DNA from: Pelagibacterium sp.
GTDB taxonomy: Bacteria; Pseudomonadota; Alphaproteobacteria; Rhizobiales; Devosiaceae
Direction: 5' to 3'
DNA length: 64,000 nucleotides
NCBI GenBank assembly: GCA_002723255.1
Contig: PBNW01000016.1
Coordinates: forward strand, 88,839-152,838
This document shows, one piece after another, positions 42,079 to 51,151 of this stretch. The notes beneath the pieces were generated by a model, which had not been told where the DNA came from, did not search any database, and saw only the letters and a program-made list of their open reading frames with translations. The position numbers and the translations under genes were made by a program. Within the stretch, counting starts at the first letter, position 1. Every line of letters begins with the position of its first letter.

Positions 42079-44100
42079 TCAGTGGGTCCGCTCCAAAATG
42101 ATCTCGCCCGCCTTGCCGTTCGAGATGGTCCATTGAACGTCGACATAGGTCGTCGTTGTCTCTTCGGTTATGATCGCCGGGCCCCTGACCCTGCCCGAAA
42201 TCGTGCTCCGGGGGATGATCCTGAACGGCACGCGCTCTTTGGTTTCGAAGGAATAGACGTCCATTACGCGATCGTTATTGCCATCGGAATGTTTCGGCGC
42301 GTAGCTCAGATCGCGGCGCGGCAGCAGAACCGTGGTGCTGGCCCGCACCGAAACCAGTTCGACGTCCTGGTTCATTGTGGCACCGAAGGTGCGCGCATAT
42401 TCTGTTACAAACCGGTCGAGGATGACTGTTTCGTCTTCGGAAACCGCGCCGCCCTCTACCGCCACCTCGATGGAAAGCGTGTGTTCCTGCCCCTTGTAGC
42501 GAAGGTCCAGCCGGGCCGATTGCACAGCGTGGTTGGCATGGGCCGTGCTGCGCTCTGTCAGCGTTGCAAAAAGTTCGTCCAGAACGCCATTGACCTCCTG
42601 GAGAGCGCCGGAAACAAAGTCGATGACACGGGTGCGGGCGGCCGATTGCACCATGTCTGCTCCCAGAAGCCCCCAGGCCGAGAAATTTCCGGCCAGAGGC
42701 GGGATCACGACGTGGTTCATTTCGAGCTCATCGGCCAGCAGCGTGCCCATCAACGGCCCGGCGCCACCGAAAGGCACAAGCGTGATGGTACGCGGGTCGA
42801 GGCCCTGGTCGAGCGAAATCTCACGCATGGCATTTGCCATCGCCGCTGAGGATATACGCATCACGCCCGCGGCCGTCGCCTCGACATCCTGACCGATATG
42901 AGTTCCCACCGATTCGAGTGCGGACCTTGCCTTTTCGATATCGAGATGAATTCCGGCCGCCAGATCGCCCGGCCCGAGCATCCCCAGCCACGCTGCGGCA
43001 TCGGTCATGGCCGGTTCGGTGCCGCCCTTGCCGTAGCAGGCGGGACCCGGCACGGCGCCGGCCGAGCGCGGCCCGACCCGCATAAGTCCGCCCGGATCGA
43101 TATGGGCTATCGAGCCTCCGCCGGACCCGATCGAGCGGACATCCACCCAAGGGCTCTGGATTGGCATGTTGTCGATCATGCCCTCAAACAGTACCTGGGG
43201 CTTGCCGTCGATCACCAGGGCCGTATCGAAGCTGGTTCCGCCGACGTCAGCGGTTACCAGCGCCTTGATGCCGAGCATTCTGGCCAGCTCGCTGGCACCC
43301 TGTGCGCCGCCCACCGGACCGGACATGATGGTCTCGAACGGGCGATCCTCGGCTTCGGCAAAGGTCATCGAACCGGAGCCGGACCGGGTGATCAGCGATG
43401 TGCCCTTGAAACCGAGTTCACGCAACCGGCCATCGAGACGGCGCAGATAGTTGGACATGCGGCCACGCACAAACGCGTCAATACAGGTCGTCGAGGTCCG
43501 CTCATACTCGCGATACTCGCCGGAAATCTTGTGCGAAAGCGAAATTCCGCCCTCGAACCCCTCGTCGCGCAAGATACGCTCGACAGCGAGTTCATGATCG
43601 GGGTTTGCATAGGCGTTAATGAGGCTGACGGCGATCGCATCGACGCCTTCGGCGATCAGTTTTTGTGCAGCAACCTTGACCGTATCCTCATCGAGAGGCC
43701 GATACTCGGAGCCGTTGCCCAGCACGCGCCCGTCCACTTCAAGACGCAGGCGCCGGGGCACCAGAGGCTCGGTCTGTTTCCAGAACAAATTGTACATTTC
43801 GGCCCGGTCTCCGCGACGAATTTCGAGCACGTCGCGGAACCCGGTGGTGGTGATCAGGCCGACCCTCGAACCCCGACGCTCCAGAAGAGCGTTGAGGCCG
43901 ACTGTGGTTCCGTGGAGAAAGAACTCGGCTTCCTCTATGATATCCTGAGGTACGTGGCTGGTGATCGCATGCACGACCCCCTCCTCTGGCGCGGAAGGTA
44001 CAGTGGGAACCTTGCCTTCCGCCGTCTTGCCCGTCCGCTCGTCGAAATAGACGAGGTCAGTGAACGTGCCGCCAATATCGACACCAATACGCGTTGCCAT
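42079..44100 (-). CDS. hyuA: Hydantoinase/oxoprolinase subunit A
   Basis: A 673-residue HyuA-family protein with an actin-like ATPase fold. The phosphate loop is GVDIGGTFTDLVYF at the N terminus, a second motif is TADVGGTSFDTALV near residue 280, and PFGGAGPLMGTLLADEL lies near 440. It activates the ring carbonyl with ATP for opening. Length fits bacterial HyuA. It follows dppA by 21 bases. Hydantoin, creatinine-derived and oxoproline-type substrates are all possible. Confidence 0.92.
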   Translation of the reverse strand: MATRIGVDIGGTFTDLVYFDERTGKTAEGKVPTVPSAPEEGVVHAITSHVPQDIIEEAEFFLHGTTVGLNALLERRGSRVGLITTTGFRDVLEIRRGDRAEMYNLFWKQTEPLVPRRLRLEVDGRVLGNGSEYRPLDEDTVKVAAQKLIAEGVDAIAVSLINAYANPDHELAVERILRDEGFEGGISLSHKISGEYREYERTSTTCIDAFVRGRMSNYLRRLDGRLRELGFKGTSLITRSGSGSMTFAEAEDRPFETIMSGPVGGAQGASELARMLGIKALVTADVGGTSFDTALVIDGKPQVLFEGMIDNMPIQSPWVDVRSIGSGGGSIAHIDPGGLMRVGPRSAGAVPGPACYGKGGTEPAMTDAAAWLGMLGPGDLAAGIHLDIEKARSALESVGTHIGQDVEATAAGVMRISSAAMANAMREISLDQGLDPRTITLVPFGGAGPLMGTLLADELEMNHVVIPPLAGNFSAWGLLGADMVQSAARTRVIDFVSGALQEVNGVLDELFATLTERSTAHANHAVQSARLDLRYKGQEHTLSIEVAVEGGAVSEDETVILDRFVTEYARTFGATMNQDVELVSVRASTTVLLPRRDLSYAPKHSDGNNDRVMDVYSFETKERVPFRIIPRSTISGRVRGPAIITEETTTTYVDVQWTISNGKAGEIILERTH

Positions 44101-44121
44101 TCGTTCTTTCTCCTGGAAAGT

Positions 44122-45708
44122 CTATTTCGCCCAATAGCGGTAGTCGGGCAGCGGTGAGAAGGTGAACTCGGTCACCGCATCACTCAGCACGACGACCGGC
44201 TGGTCCTCGAAAAACAGGATCTTGGGATATTCCGACCGCCAGATTTCGGTCACCTGATCCATGATCGCCTGACGCTCTGCCTCATCGGAGGAGGCGCGCA
44301 ACTGATCGACCAGTTCGTCGACTTCAGGGTTGCAATATTCGGTGAGATTATTGGAGTTGTCGCAGACGGCGTCGTAACCCCAATAGTAGCCGACCTCGAA
44401 CACGCCCGGCCCATCGAGCCGCATCAGGGACTGAACCTGATGACCCTGCGACAGATCCTGGAACTCGGCAGCCGGTGCCACGCGAATATTGAGATTGATG
44501 CCCAGATCCGCCCATGTGCTCTGCAGGATCGTCGCCAACTGCTGCTGGGTCGCATCGCCTTCCTGAATCATCACCTCGATATCGACCGGCGTGGCCACGC
44601 CGCTTTCGGTGATCAACTCCCTGGCGCGATCGAGGTCGAAGGGGATGGGCTGGCTCAGTTCGGCATTGTATCCCGGCAAGCTCGGGGGGATGGGGCCGTA
44701 GTAGAGCGTGCCGTAGCCATAGGCGACGCGCTCCACGATGTCCTCATAGGGCACGGCATGGGCAACGGCCTCGCGGAAGAGAACGTTGTCCCAGGGCGCC
44801 TTGGTGTTCGGCAACATCATCTGCTGCACGAAGGGGCTGGTATAGGCGATGGTGCGCGTGCCCGGGTTATCGGCAAGCGTGGTCACGGCCTGCTTTGCCA
44901 AACCAAAGGTGATATCGGCCTGCCCTGTGCGCGCCTGCAACAACAGGGTGGGCGCCGCCGTGATCCAGTTGACGCTGATCGCATCCGACGCCGGAGCTTC
45001 TCCAACAAACTCGGGATTGGCAACCATCCGCGCACTCTGGTTTGCGGAATAGGATTCAAGCAGGAACGGACCGGACTCGGTCACATTGGCGGCCATGAAT
45101 TCATTGGGTTGCCCCGCGACCACACCACCATTGGCTTCCACGACCGACGGATCAACGATCGATGCCGCATGGGTCGCCAGATCACCCAACATATTGCCGT
45201 TTGGCTTGTTGAGCGTGATGGTCAACGTGAGCGGATCGACCACCTCGATCGCATCGATGATGACGGGATCGATGTGCCCGTCTGTCAAAAAGAAGCGCCC
45301 GCAGCCAGCCATGTCCAGGACACGCTGGAGCGAATAGCGCACCGCTTCGGCATCGACCGGAGCGCCGCTTTCGAAGGTATAACCCTCCTTGAGATGGAAG
45401 GTGTAGACCAACCCATCGTCGCTGACCTCCCAAGAATCCGCAAGGTAGGGCTCTACGGTCGAATAATCGACGACGCGAGTACCCTCCGGACCCTCCGCCG
45501 TTCCGTACTGGGTAAGCCTTACATAGAAATTCTGGAGAAAGCTGATCTCCTGCAGCCCGCAGGCCCATGCAGGATCGAGCGTACTTGGCGCGACAGCGCT
45601 GTTGACCACCAGGTCCGAGTCCTGACCCAACGCCGGCCCTGCCACCATGGTGAGGGACGAAAGCAGTCCCGCCACAAGCGACAATTTTCCGATGTTTCCG
45701 ATGCGCAT
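44122..45708 (-). CDS. Dpp-type ABC transporter substrate-binding protein
   Basis: A 528-residue family-5 periplasmic binding protein. The signal peptide is GKLSLVAGLLSSLTMVAGPALG. Typical segments are PYLADSWEVSDDGLVYTFHLKEGYTFESGAPVDAEAVRYSL near residue 95 and FREAVAHAVPYEDIVERVAYG near 325. The ATG at 45708 has AAAGGA eight bases upstream. It is first in the operon dppA-hyuA-hyuB-dppC-dppB-dppD-dppF-M20, divergent from the Ldh-like gene. Confidence 0.92.
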   Translation of the reverse strand: MRIGNIGKLSLVAGLLSSLTMVAGPALGQDSDLVVNSAVAPSTLDPAWACGLQEISFLQNFYVRLTQYGTAEGPEGTRVVDYSTVEPYLADSWEVSDDGLVYTFHLKEGYTFESGAPVDAEAVRYSLQRVLDMAGCGRFFLTDGHIDPVIIDAIEVVDPLTLTITLNKPNGNMLGDLATHAASIVDPSVVEANGGVVAGQPNEFMAANVTESGPFLLESYSANQSARMVANPEFVGEAPASDAISVNWITAAPTLLLQARTGQADITFGLAKQAVTTLADNPGTRTIAYTSPFVQQMMLPNTKAPWDNVLFREAVAHAVPYEDIVERVAYGYGTLYYGPIPPSLPGYNAELSQPIPFDLDRARELITESGVATPVDIEVMIQEGDATQQQLATILQSTWADLGINLNIRVAPAAEFQDLSQGHQVQSLMRLDGPGVFEVGYYWGYDAVCDNSNNLTEYCNPEVDELVDQLRASSDEAERQAIMDQVTEIWRSEYPKILFFEDQPVVVLSDAVTEFTFSPLPDYRYWAK

Positions 45709-46021
45709 TCGAATGTCCTTTCGATATGCGGGCGTCATTTATGACTTGTGCGTATCACTACGCGGTGCACCCTCAACGCCCCTCAAGAGTGCACCTAAAG
45801 GAAACTATATTTCCGATAGTACATACCCATCCGATGCTGTCAATCGACCAGTTTCGATTTTTTGTTCGATTAAACCCGATCGAATTGGTAGCGAACCGCC
45901 TCTTTTTTGGGCATATTCTTCAATTCAAGAACGAGAGCCATACCAAACACGCTCCCTCTTGCACGGGTAACGAAAATCAATCTATATTTCGTATCGGAAA
46001 TATTCTCTACTGGAGCGCTTC
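45709..46021. promoter_or_regulatory. AT-rich divergent control region between the Dpp-hydantoinase operon and the Ldh-like gene
   Basis: A 313-base spacer with no gene. It is clearly more AT-rich than its surroundings, especially 45830-46005. It carries the 12-base word ATATTTCCGATA at 45807-45818 and its exact inverse at 45992-46003. The XRE-cupin protein encoded at 47065 is a candidate binder. Confidence 0.6.
45984..46003. promoter_or_regulatory. Inverted repeat ATATTTC-N6-GAAATAT before the Ldh-like gene
   Basis: The arms are 45984-45990 and 45997-46003. It ends 18 bases before the GTG start, where a repressor would block the promoter. The right arm shares a 12-base word with 45807-45818 in opposite orientation. 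Confidence 0.6.
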
Positions 46022-47029
46022 GTGTCCACAACCATCGCCTATGCAGAACTCGTGGAACTTCTCGAAAAAATCTTCCTGCACCACGGGACGGACAAGGTCG
46101 TCGCGTCGATCCTGGCCGAGAACTGCGCCATGTGCGAGCGCGATGGCGCATATAGCCACGGCATCTTTCGCATGCGGGGCTACGTGGATTCCTTGGGTAC
46201 AGGCTGGGTCGACGGCAGAGCCATTCCCGAGGTCGAAGACATCGCTCCGTCCTTTTGCAGGGTTGATGCGAGCAATGGCTTTGCCCAGGTCGCATTGGCG
46301 CGCGCCCGCGATCTGGCCGTCAGCAAGTGCCGGCAAACCGGAGTTTCGGTTCTGGCGATCCGCAATTCGCATCACTTGAGCGCGCTCTGGCCCGATATCG
46401 AACCGCTGGCCCGCGAAGGCCTGATCGCCATCAGTGCTGTCAACAGTTTTGCATGCACCGTGCCGTTCGATGGCAAGAGCCCGGTGTTCGGCACAAATCC
46501 CTTTGCCTTTGCGGCACCACTCGATGGCGGCGATCCGATCGTTTTCGATCTCGCAACTTCTGCGATGGCCAATGGCGACGTGCAGATCGCAGCCCGCAAG
46601 GGACATGCTCTGTCACCCGATTCCGGGGTCGACAAAGACGGCAAGCCAACCGATGACCCCCAGGCTGTGCTGGACGGTGGCGCCCTGCTGACCTTTGGCG
46701 GCCACAAGGGATCGTCGATTTCGATGATGGTGGAATTGCTCGGCGCGGCCCTTACGGGTGGGCACTTTTCCTTCGAGTTCGACTGGTCGGGACACAAGGG
46801 CGCGCAGACGCCGCATACCGGGCAGTTGATCATCCTGATCGACCCTTCACGCGCGGCGGGTGAACCGTTCGACCGGCGCGCACATACACTGATCGCGGCA
46901 ATGCAGGATGCGGGGGTTTCGCGACTACCGGGTCAGCGCCGCGCGGAAATTCGTGCCCAAACGACACAAAACGGCATACCCATTACTGCAGAAGACCTTG
47001 CCAGTCTCAGAACATTGGCAATAGCCTAA
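46022..47029 (+). CDS. Ldh-family (malate/L-lactate dehydrogenase type) NAD(P)H oxidoreductase
   Basis: A 335-residue protein of the family that includes delta-1-pyrroline-2-carboxylate and delta-1-piperideine-2-carboxylate reductases. Family segments are DGAYSHGIFRMRGYVDSL (His near residue 46), SVLAIRNSHHLSALWPD near 110, NPFAFAAPLDGG near 160 and GGHKGSSISMMVELLGAALTGG near 225. The GTG start has TGGAG eight bases upstream. Beside a proline-racemase-family gene it most likely reduces a cyclic imine acid to proline or a related amino acid. Confidence 0.85.
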   Translation: MSTTIAYAELVELLEKIFLHHGTDKVVASILAENCAMCERDGAYSHGIFRMRGYVDSLGTGWVDGRAIPEVEDIAPSFCRVDASNGFAQVALARARDLAVSKCRQTGVSVLAIRNSHHLSALWPDIEPLAREGLIAISAVNSFACTVPFDGKSPVFGTNPFAFAAPLDGGDPIVFDLATSAMANGDVQIAARKGHALSPDSGVDKDGKPTDDPQAVLDGGALLTFGGHKGSSISMMVELLGAALTGGHFSFEFDWSGHKGAQTPHTGQLIILIDPSRAAGEPFDRRAHTLIAAMQDAGVSRLPGQRRAEIRAQTTQNGIPITAEDLASLRTLAIA

Positions 47030-47064
47030 AACTTGAACAAACCCACAGGACAGCGGCCGCGCTC

Positions 47065-47688
47065 ATGAACAGCACCCTCCCCAAGCCATCCGAGAAAAGC
47101 TCGCAGCGCCGGTCGCAACATTCCATCGCCGAAACCTTGCGCCATCTGCGGCAGGGCAATGGCTTTACCCTCAATGAACTGGCCCGGCGGTGTGATTTGG
47201 CCCCCTCGACGCTGTCCAAGATCGAGAACGGGCAGATGTCGCCGACATACGATACAATTCTGAGCCTGGCCGAAGGGCTGGGGGTGGACGTCGCCGATCT
47301 TTTTTCAGAACGCCAGACCACAACTGTCAGTGGGCGCCGCACGGTAACGCGCGCCGGAGACGGGGTTCCTCTCGATACCGCGCAATACGACTATCAGATG
47401 TTGTGCACCGATCTGGCAAACAAGCAGTTTGTACCGCTTCGAGCCAGAATAAAGGCGAACTCGGTTTCCCGATTTGACGGCATGCTGTCCCATCCCGGTG
47501 AAGAGTTTGTTTTCGTGCTGTCGGGAGAGATCGAACTTCATACGCAGTTTTATGCACCCACCCGGCTTTCGGTGGGTGACAGTTGCTATTTCGACAGCAC
47601 CATGGGCCACGCGCTCATCAGAGCCTCGGAAGAGGATGCCGAGGTGCTCTGGATATGTTCGCGGGTCGTCGAGCCGCTCAGGGGATGA
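47065..47688 (+). CDS. XRE-family regulator with C-terminal cupin domain
   Basis: A 207-residue regulator. The HTH covers IAETLRHLRQGNGFTLNELARRCDLAPSTLSKIENG (residues about 22-58, here given as a span), and the cupin domain covers about residues 130-200 (HPGEEFVFVLSGEIELHTQF, VGDSCYFDSTMGHALIRAS). Such proteins often sense amino-acid-like ligands. It lies between two putative imino-acid enzymes and 35 bases after the first. It is the nearest candidate to bind the ATATTTCCGATA sites. Confidence 0.9.
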   Translation: MNSTLPKPSEKSSQRRSQHSIAETLRHLRQGNGFTLNELARRCDLAPSTLSKIENGQMSPTYDTILSLAEGLGVDVADLFSERQTTTVSGRRTVTRAGDGVPLDTAQYDYQMLCTDLANKQFVPLRARIKANSVSRFDGMLSHPGEEFVFVLSGEIELHTQFYAPTRLSVGDSCYFDSTMGHALIRASEEDAEVLWICSRVVEPLRG

Positions 47689-47743
47689 CGCGCCGCACTC
47701 AGCCCGCATCACCGCACCATTGCTGAACGGAGCTGCCTGACAC

Positions 47744-48805
47744 ATGCGGTCGTCAAAAATCATCAATGTCGTAGGTTGTCACGCCGAAGGCGAGGTCGGC
47801 GACGTAATAGTGGGTGGATATGCACCCCCACCCGGCGAAACCATCTGGGAGCAGGCACGATGGATCGCTGCCGACGACCGGCTGCGTAATTTCGTTCTCA
47901 ACGAGCCGCGTGGTGGCGTCTTCCGGCATGTCAATCTTCTGGTACCGCCCAAGGACCCGCGTGCAGCGATGGGCTGGATCATCATGGAACCGATCCATAC
48001 GCCCCCGATGTCGGGATCGAACTCGATCTGTGTTTCGACCGTGCTGCTCGATACGGGCATCATTGAAATGACCGAGCCTGAAACCCGCTTCACCCTTGAA
48101 GCGCCCGGCGGGCTGATCGAGGTCGTGGCGACATGCGAGAATGGCAAAGCCACCTCAATCCGCGTTATCAACCACCCCAGTTTTGCGGCAAAGCTTGACG
48201 CTGTGGTCGAGGTCGAGGGGGTCGGGACCCTTCGGGTCGATACTGCTTATGGCGGGGACAGTTTTGTTCTTGTCGATGCCCATCAACTTGGGTTTTCCCT
48301 TGTTCCGGACGAGGCATACGACCTTGCCAGCATGGGTATGAAATTGACCCGCGCCGCCACTGATCAGCTCGGATTTTCTCACCCCACGAACCCGGACTGG
48401 TCCCATATTTCATTTTGCCAGTTCACCGCTCCGGTCCAGGATATCGATGGGATAAAGACCGGTCGCAACACTGTCGCCATCGAACCGGGAAAGCTCGATC
48501 GCTCACCAACCGGCACGGGCTGTTCGGCGCGCATGGCCGTTCTTCATGCACGCGGCGAGTTGGCGGTTGGTGAGGACTTTCATGGCGTTTCGATCATTGG
48601 CAGCCGCTTTGCCTGCCGGATCGAGCGCGAAACCACGATCGGCGACACACCGGCCATAGTTCCATCCATCTCAGGTCGGGCATGGATAACCGAAACCAGG
48701 CAACTCATGCTCGATCCGTCCGATCCCTGGCCGGAGGGATATCGTATCGGTGATACATGGCCCCGCAGGCACGCCGGGGTGAAGCCCGGCGTCAGATCAC
48801 CGTAA
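47744..48805 (+). CDS. Proline-racemase-family protein with Ser/Thr in place of both catalytic Cys
   Basis: A 353-residue protein of the proline racemase/hydroxyproline epimerase/trans-3-hydroxyproline dehydratase superfamily. The first catalytic position, MCGHG in racemases, reads MSGSNS with Ser90. The second, SPCGTG, reads SPTGTGC with Thr256. Without either thiol the two-base racemase mechanism is not available, and dehydratases of the family usually keep the first Cys with a Thr at the second site. Co-location with a pyrroline-2-carboxylate-type reductase favours a dehydratase-like role. Its 3' end overlaps the convergent epimerase gene by 14 bases. Confidence 0.82.
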   Translation: MRSSKIINVVGCHAEGEVGDVIVGGYAPPPGETIWEQARWIAADDRLRNFVLNEPRGGVFRHVNLLVPPKDPRAAMGWIIMEPIHTPPMSGSNSICVSTVLLDTGIIEMTEPETRFTLEAPGGLIEVVATCENGKATSIRVINHPSFAAKLDAVVEVEGVGTLRVDTAYGGDSFVLVDAHQLGFSLVPDEAYDLASMGMKLTRAATDQLGFSHPTNPDWSHISFCQFTAPVQDIDGIKTGRNTVAIEPGKLDRSPTGTGCSARMAVLHARGELAVGEDFHGVSIIGSRFACRIERETTIGDTPAIVPSISGRAWITETRQLMLDPSDPWPEGYRIGDTWPRRHAGVKPGVRSP

Positions 48806-49793
48806 AGCCGTGGGCGTAAGGGTCCCGGTCGTCAATGAAGATGGTGTTGAACCCGGTCTGGCGGGCCCAGCCTCCGATGGAGGGGATGATGGCTTCGAGG
48901 CTGCCCACCCGGGCCGCTGCCTCGATGCGACCGGAAAACAGTGAGCCGATAATGCTTTCGTGGACGAATTCGTCGCCCACGGCGAGCTTTCCCTTTGCGG
49001 TCAATTGCGCCATGCGCGGCGAAGTGCCGGTGCCGCAGGGCGAGCGATCGATCGCCTTGTCGCCGTAAAAGACGGCGTTGCGGGCCGTCGCGCCGTGTTG
49101 GGTCGGCTGTCCGGTCCACTGGATGTGGCTCAACCCGCTGATTTGGGGGTACTCGGGGTGCACAAACTGGTATTTTTCGTTGAGCGCCGCGCGCAGCTTG
49201 GGCGACAGGCCGATCAGTTCGGCAGCCGAGAAATCGGCCATGTCGCGAAAGTTTTTTTGTGGCTCGACAATCGCGTAGAAATTACCGCCATAGGCAACGT
49301 CGACGACGAGCTCTCCAAACCCTTCGATCTCGGCGGTCAGCCCTTCAGCGTGGAGGAAAGACGCCACGTTGGTCAGGCGCACTTCCTCAACGAACCGACC
49401 CTCTTGACGATAGGTGATGTCGACCTTGCCCGCGGGTGTTTCAATCGAGAGCTTTCCCGGTTCGCGCGGGGCGATCAGCCCGTTCTCGATCGCCATCGTG
49501 ATGGTGCCTATGGTGCCGTGACCGCACATGGGCAGGCAGCCCGAGGTTTCGATGAACAACACCGCAACCTCGCAATCGGGGCGCGTGGGCGGATAAAGAA
49601 TCGAGCCCGACATCATGTCATGTCCGCGCGGCTCGAACATCAGCCCGGTGCGGATCCAGTCGAATTCGGCCAGAAAGTGCGCGCGCCGTTCAAGCATGGT
49701 GTTACCCTTGAGCAGGGGCGCGCCGCCGGCGACCAGACGTACCGGATTGCCGCAGGTGTGTCCGTCGATGCACTGGAAGGTATGCTGGCTCAT
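48792..49793 (-). CDS. 4-hydroxyproline 2-epimerase
   Basis: A 333-residue epimerase interconverting trans-4-hydroxy-L-proline and cis-4-hydroxy-D-proline, the first step of hydroxyproline catabolism. Both catalytic Cys are present: Cys90 in [10 protein letters not shown] and Cys253 in [23 protein letters not shown] at the N terminus is typical of 4HypE. The ATG at 49793 has AGAAGAGG in front; the longer frame lies inside the dehydrogenase gene. It follows that dehydrogenase by ten bases and shares its operon. Confidence 0.9.
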   Translation of the reverse strand: MSQHTFQCIDGHTCGNPVRLVAGGAPLLKGNTMLERRAHFLAEFDWIRTGLMFEPRGHDMMSGSILYPPTRPDCEVAVLFIETSGCLPMCGHGTIGTITMAIENGLIAPREPGKLSIETPAGKVDITYRQEGRFVEEVRLTNVASFLHAEGLTAEIEGFGELVVDVAYGGNFYAIVEPQKNFRDMADFSAAELIGLSPKLRAALNEKYQFVHPEYPQISGLSHIQWTGQPTQHGATARNAVFYGDKAIDRSPCGTGTSPRMAQLTAKGKLAVGDEFVHESIIGSLFSGRIEAAARVGSLEAIIPSIGGWARQTGFNTIFIDDRDPYAHGFTVI

Positions 49794-49803
49794 AAACCTC
49801 TTC

Positions 49804-51036
49804 TCAAAAACGGGTTGCCCGGAACGGCGTGATGTCGATGGAAGGCGGGGTATCGTCAACCAGATCGGCGATGATTTCTGCAGTTCCAGCCGATTGCGTG
49901 AGCCCCAGATGCCCATGACCGAATGCCAGAATGACACGGGAATGGCCCGGCGCAAGATCAATGACCGGCAGGCTGTCGGGCATTGAGGGACGAAATCCCA
50001 TCCAGCGGCGTCCACCGGCGGTCCTGAGTTCGGGCAGAAACCGCGCCGCCTTGGCCAGCAAGGCATCGGCACGACTCATCCGCGGTGCCAGATCGAGCCC
50101 GCCGAGCTCCACGCCCCCACCGACCCGGATGCCGTCACCGATGCGGCTGACCACGAATCCGTGCCCTGCAAAGGTGACATGAGTGCGCAGATCGAAAGCG
50201 CCCTCCGGCAAGGTCACATTGTAGCCGCGCTCGGTTTCGAGCGGCAGACTGATCCCTAACGTCCGCGTCAGCCGGTTCGAATGGGCGCCTGCGGCCACAA
50301 TGACCTTATCGAATACGAGACTTTTATCTGAACCGGTCAGTTCCACGCCGTTTTCGGTGGGCGTGATGTCTGTGATCTCGGATCTGACAAATGTGGCGCC
50401 ACGATCCTGTGCCCTGTCGGCGATTGCCGTGGTCCAGAGCGCGGGGTCAGTGACGTTTTTCCAGTCAGGGGTGAACCCTGCATGGGTAAAGCGCGGAGAA
50501 AGACCCGGCTGGATTTCGGCAATCGCTTCGGGGCGCGTGAGAAGGTCGAATTTGACACCCACGGCCTCGCGTTCTTCGCAACCGGGCAGGCTGGCCCGGA
50601 ATTCGCGCTCGCCCTCGTAGAGTTGCAATTGCCCCTCGCGGCGCAGCAGCTCTTCGAGATCGCAGGTTTTCACCAGACGCTCGAGCGCGGCAGCGGAGTG
50701 GCCCATCAAGGCGCCTTGCGCCACGACCGCGTCACCGTAACGGGCGGGCAGGCTCGCCTTGAAGAAGGCCAGGAGCCAGGGTGCAATCTTGAAGGCATAG
50801 GCGGGAGGAATGGAAAGCGGCCCGTTGGGGTCGAGAAGCCAGGCAGGCGCCTTTTTCATGATGCCGGGCGTTGCCAGCGGAATGACATCGGAAAAGGCAA
50901 ATGCACCTGCATTGCCACCCGAGGCGCCGGAGGCCACGCCCTGGCGGTCCAATATCGTTACCGCGTGCCCGCGTTCGGCCAGCGCCAGTGCGGCGGTCAC
51001 GCCAATTACCCCTGCTCCGACTACCGCGACGCGCAT
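49804..51036 (-). CDS. FAD-dependent D-amino acid (D-hydroxyproline) dehydrogenase
   Basis: A 410-residue DadA-family flavoprotein. The dinucleotide-binding N terminus is MRVAVVGAGVIGVTAALALAERGHAVTILDR, covering residues 1-31, and GFRPSMPDSLPVIDLAPG near residue 355 is a DadA-type C-terminal motif. It should oxidise cis-4-hydroxy-D-proline to a pyrroline carboxylate. I chose the ATG at 51036: an upstream ATG at 51099 lies inside the TGTCGACA operator and would add 21 residues ahead of the nucleotide motif. It is first in the operon with the epimerase. Confidence 0.87.
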   Translation of the reverse strand: MRVAVVGAGVIGVTAALALAERGHAVTILDRQGVASGASGGNAGAFAFSDVIPLATPGIMKKAPAWLLDPNGPLSIPPAYAFKIAPWLLAFFKASLPARYGDAVVAQGALMGHSAAALERLVKTCDLEELLRREGQLQLYEGEREFRASLPGCEEREAVGVKFDLLTRPEAIAEIQPGLSPRFTHAGFTPDWKNVTDPALWTTAIADRAQDRGATFVRSEITDITPTENGVELTGSDKSLVFDKVIVAAGAHSNRLTRTLGISLPLETERGYNVTLPEGAFDLRTHVTFAGHGFVVSRIGDGIRVGGGVELGGLDLAPRMSRADALLAKAARFLPELRTAGGRRWMGFRPSMPDSLPVIDLAPGHSRVILAFGHGHLGLTQSAGTAEIIADLVDDTPPSIDITPFRATRF

Positions 51037-51088
51037 GGCATTTCGATCCCCGTTCAGCACCGCACCGTGTATATCGACGGGCAACACC

Positions 51089-51107
51089 TCTGTCGACATA
51101 GAAAATA
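51089..51107. promoter_or_regulatory. FCD-GntR operator, copy 1 (dehydrogenase-epimerase operon)
   Basis: TCTGTCGACATAGAAAATA; TGTCGACA (51091-51098) is a perfect palindrome. It matches 51950-51968 at 17 of 19 positions. It lies between the dehydrogenase gene and the divergent GntR gene. Confidence 0.78.
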
Positions 51108-51151
51108 TTGGCTATCGACTCCCTTCCCCGCATCGAGATCCATCCTTATGA

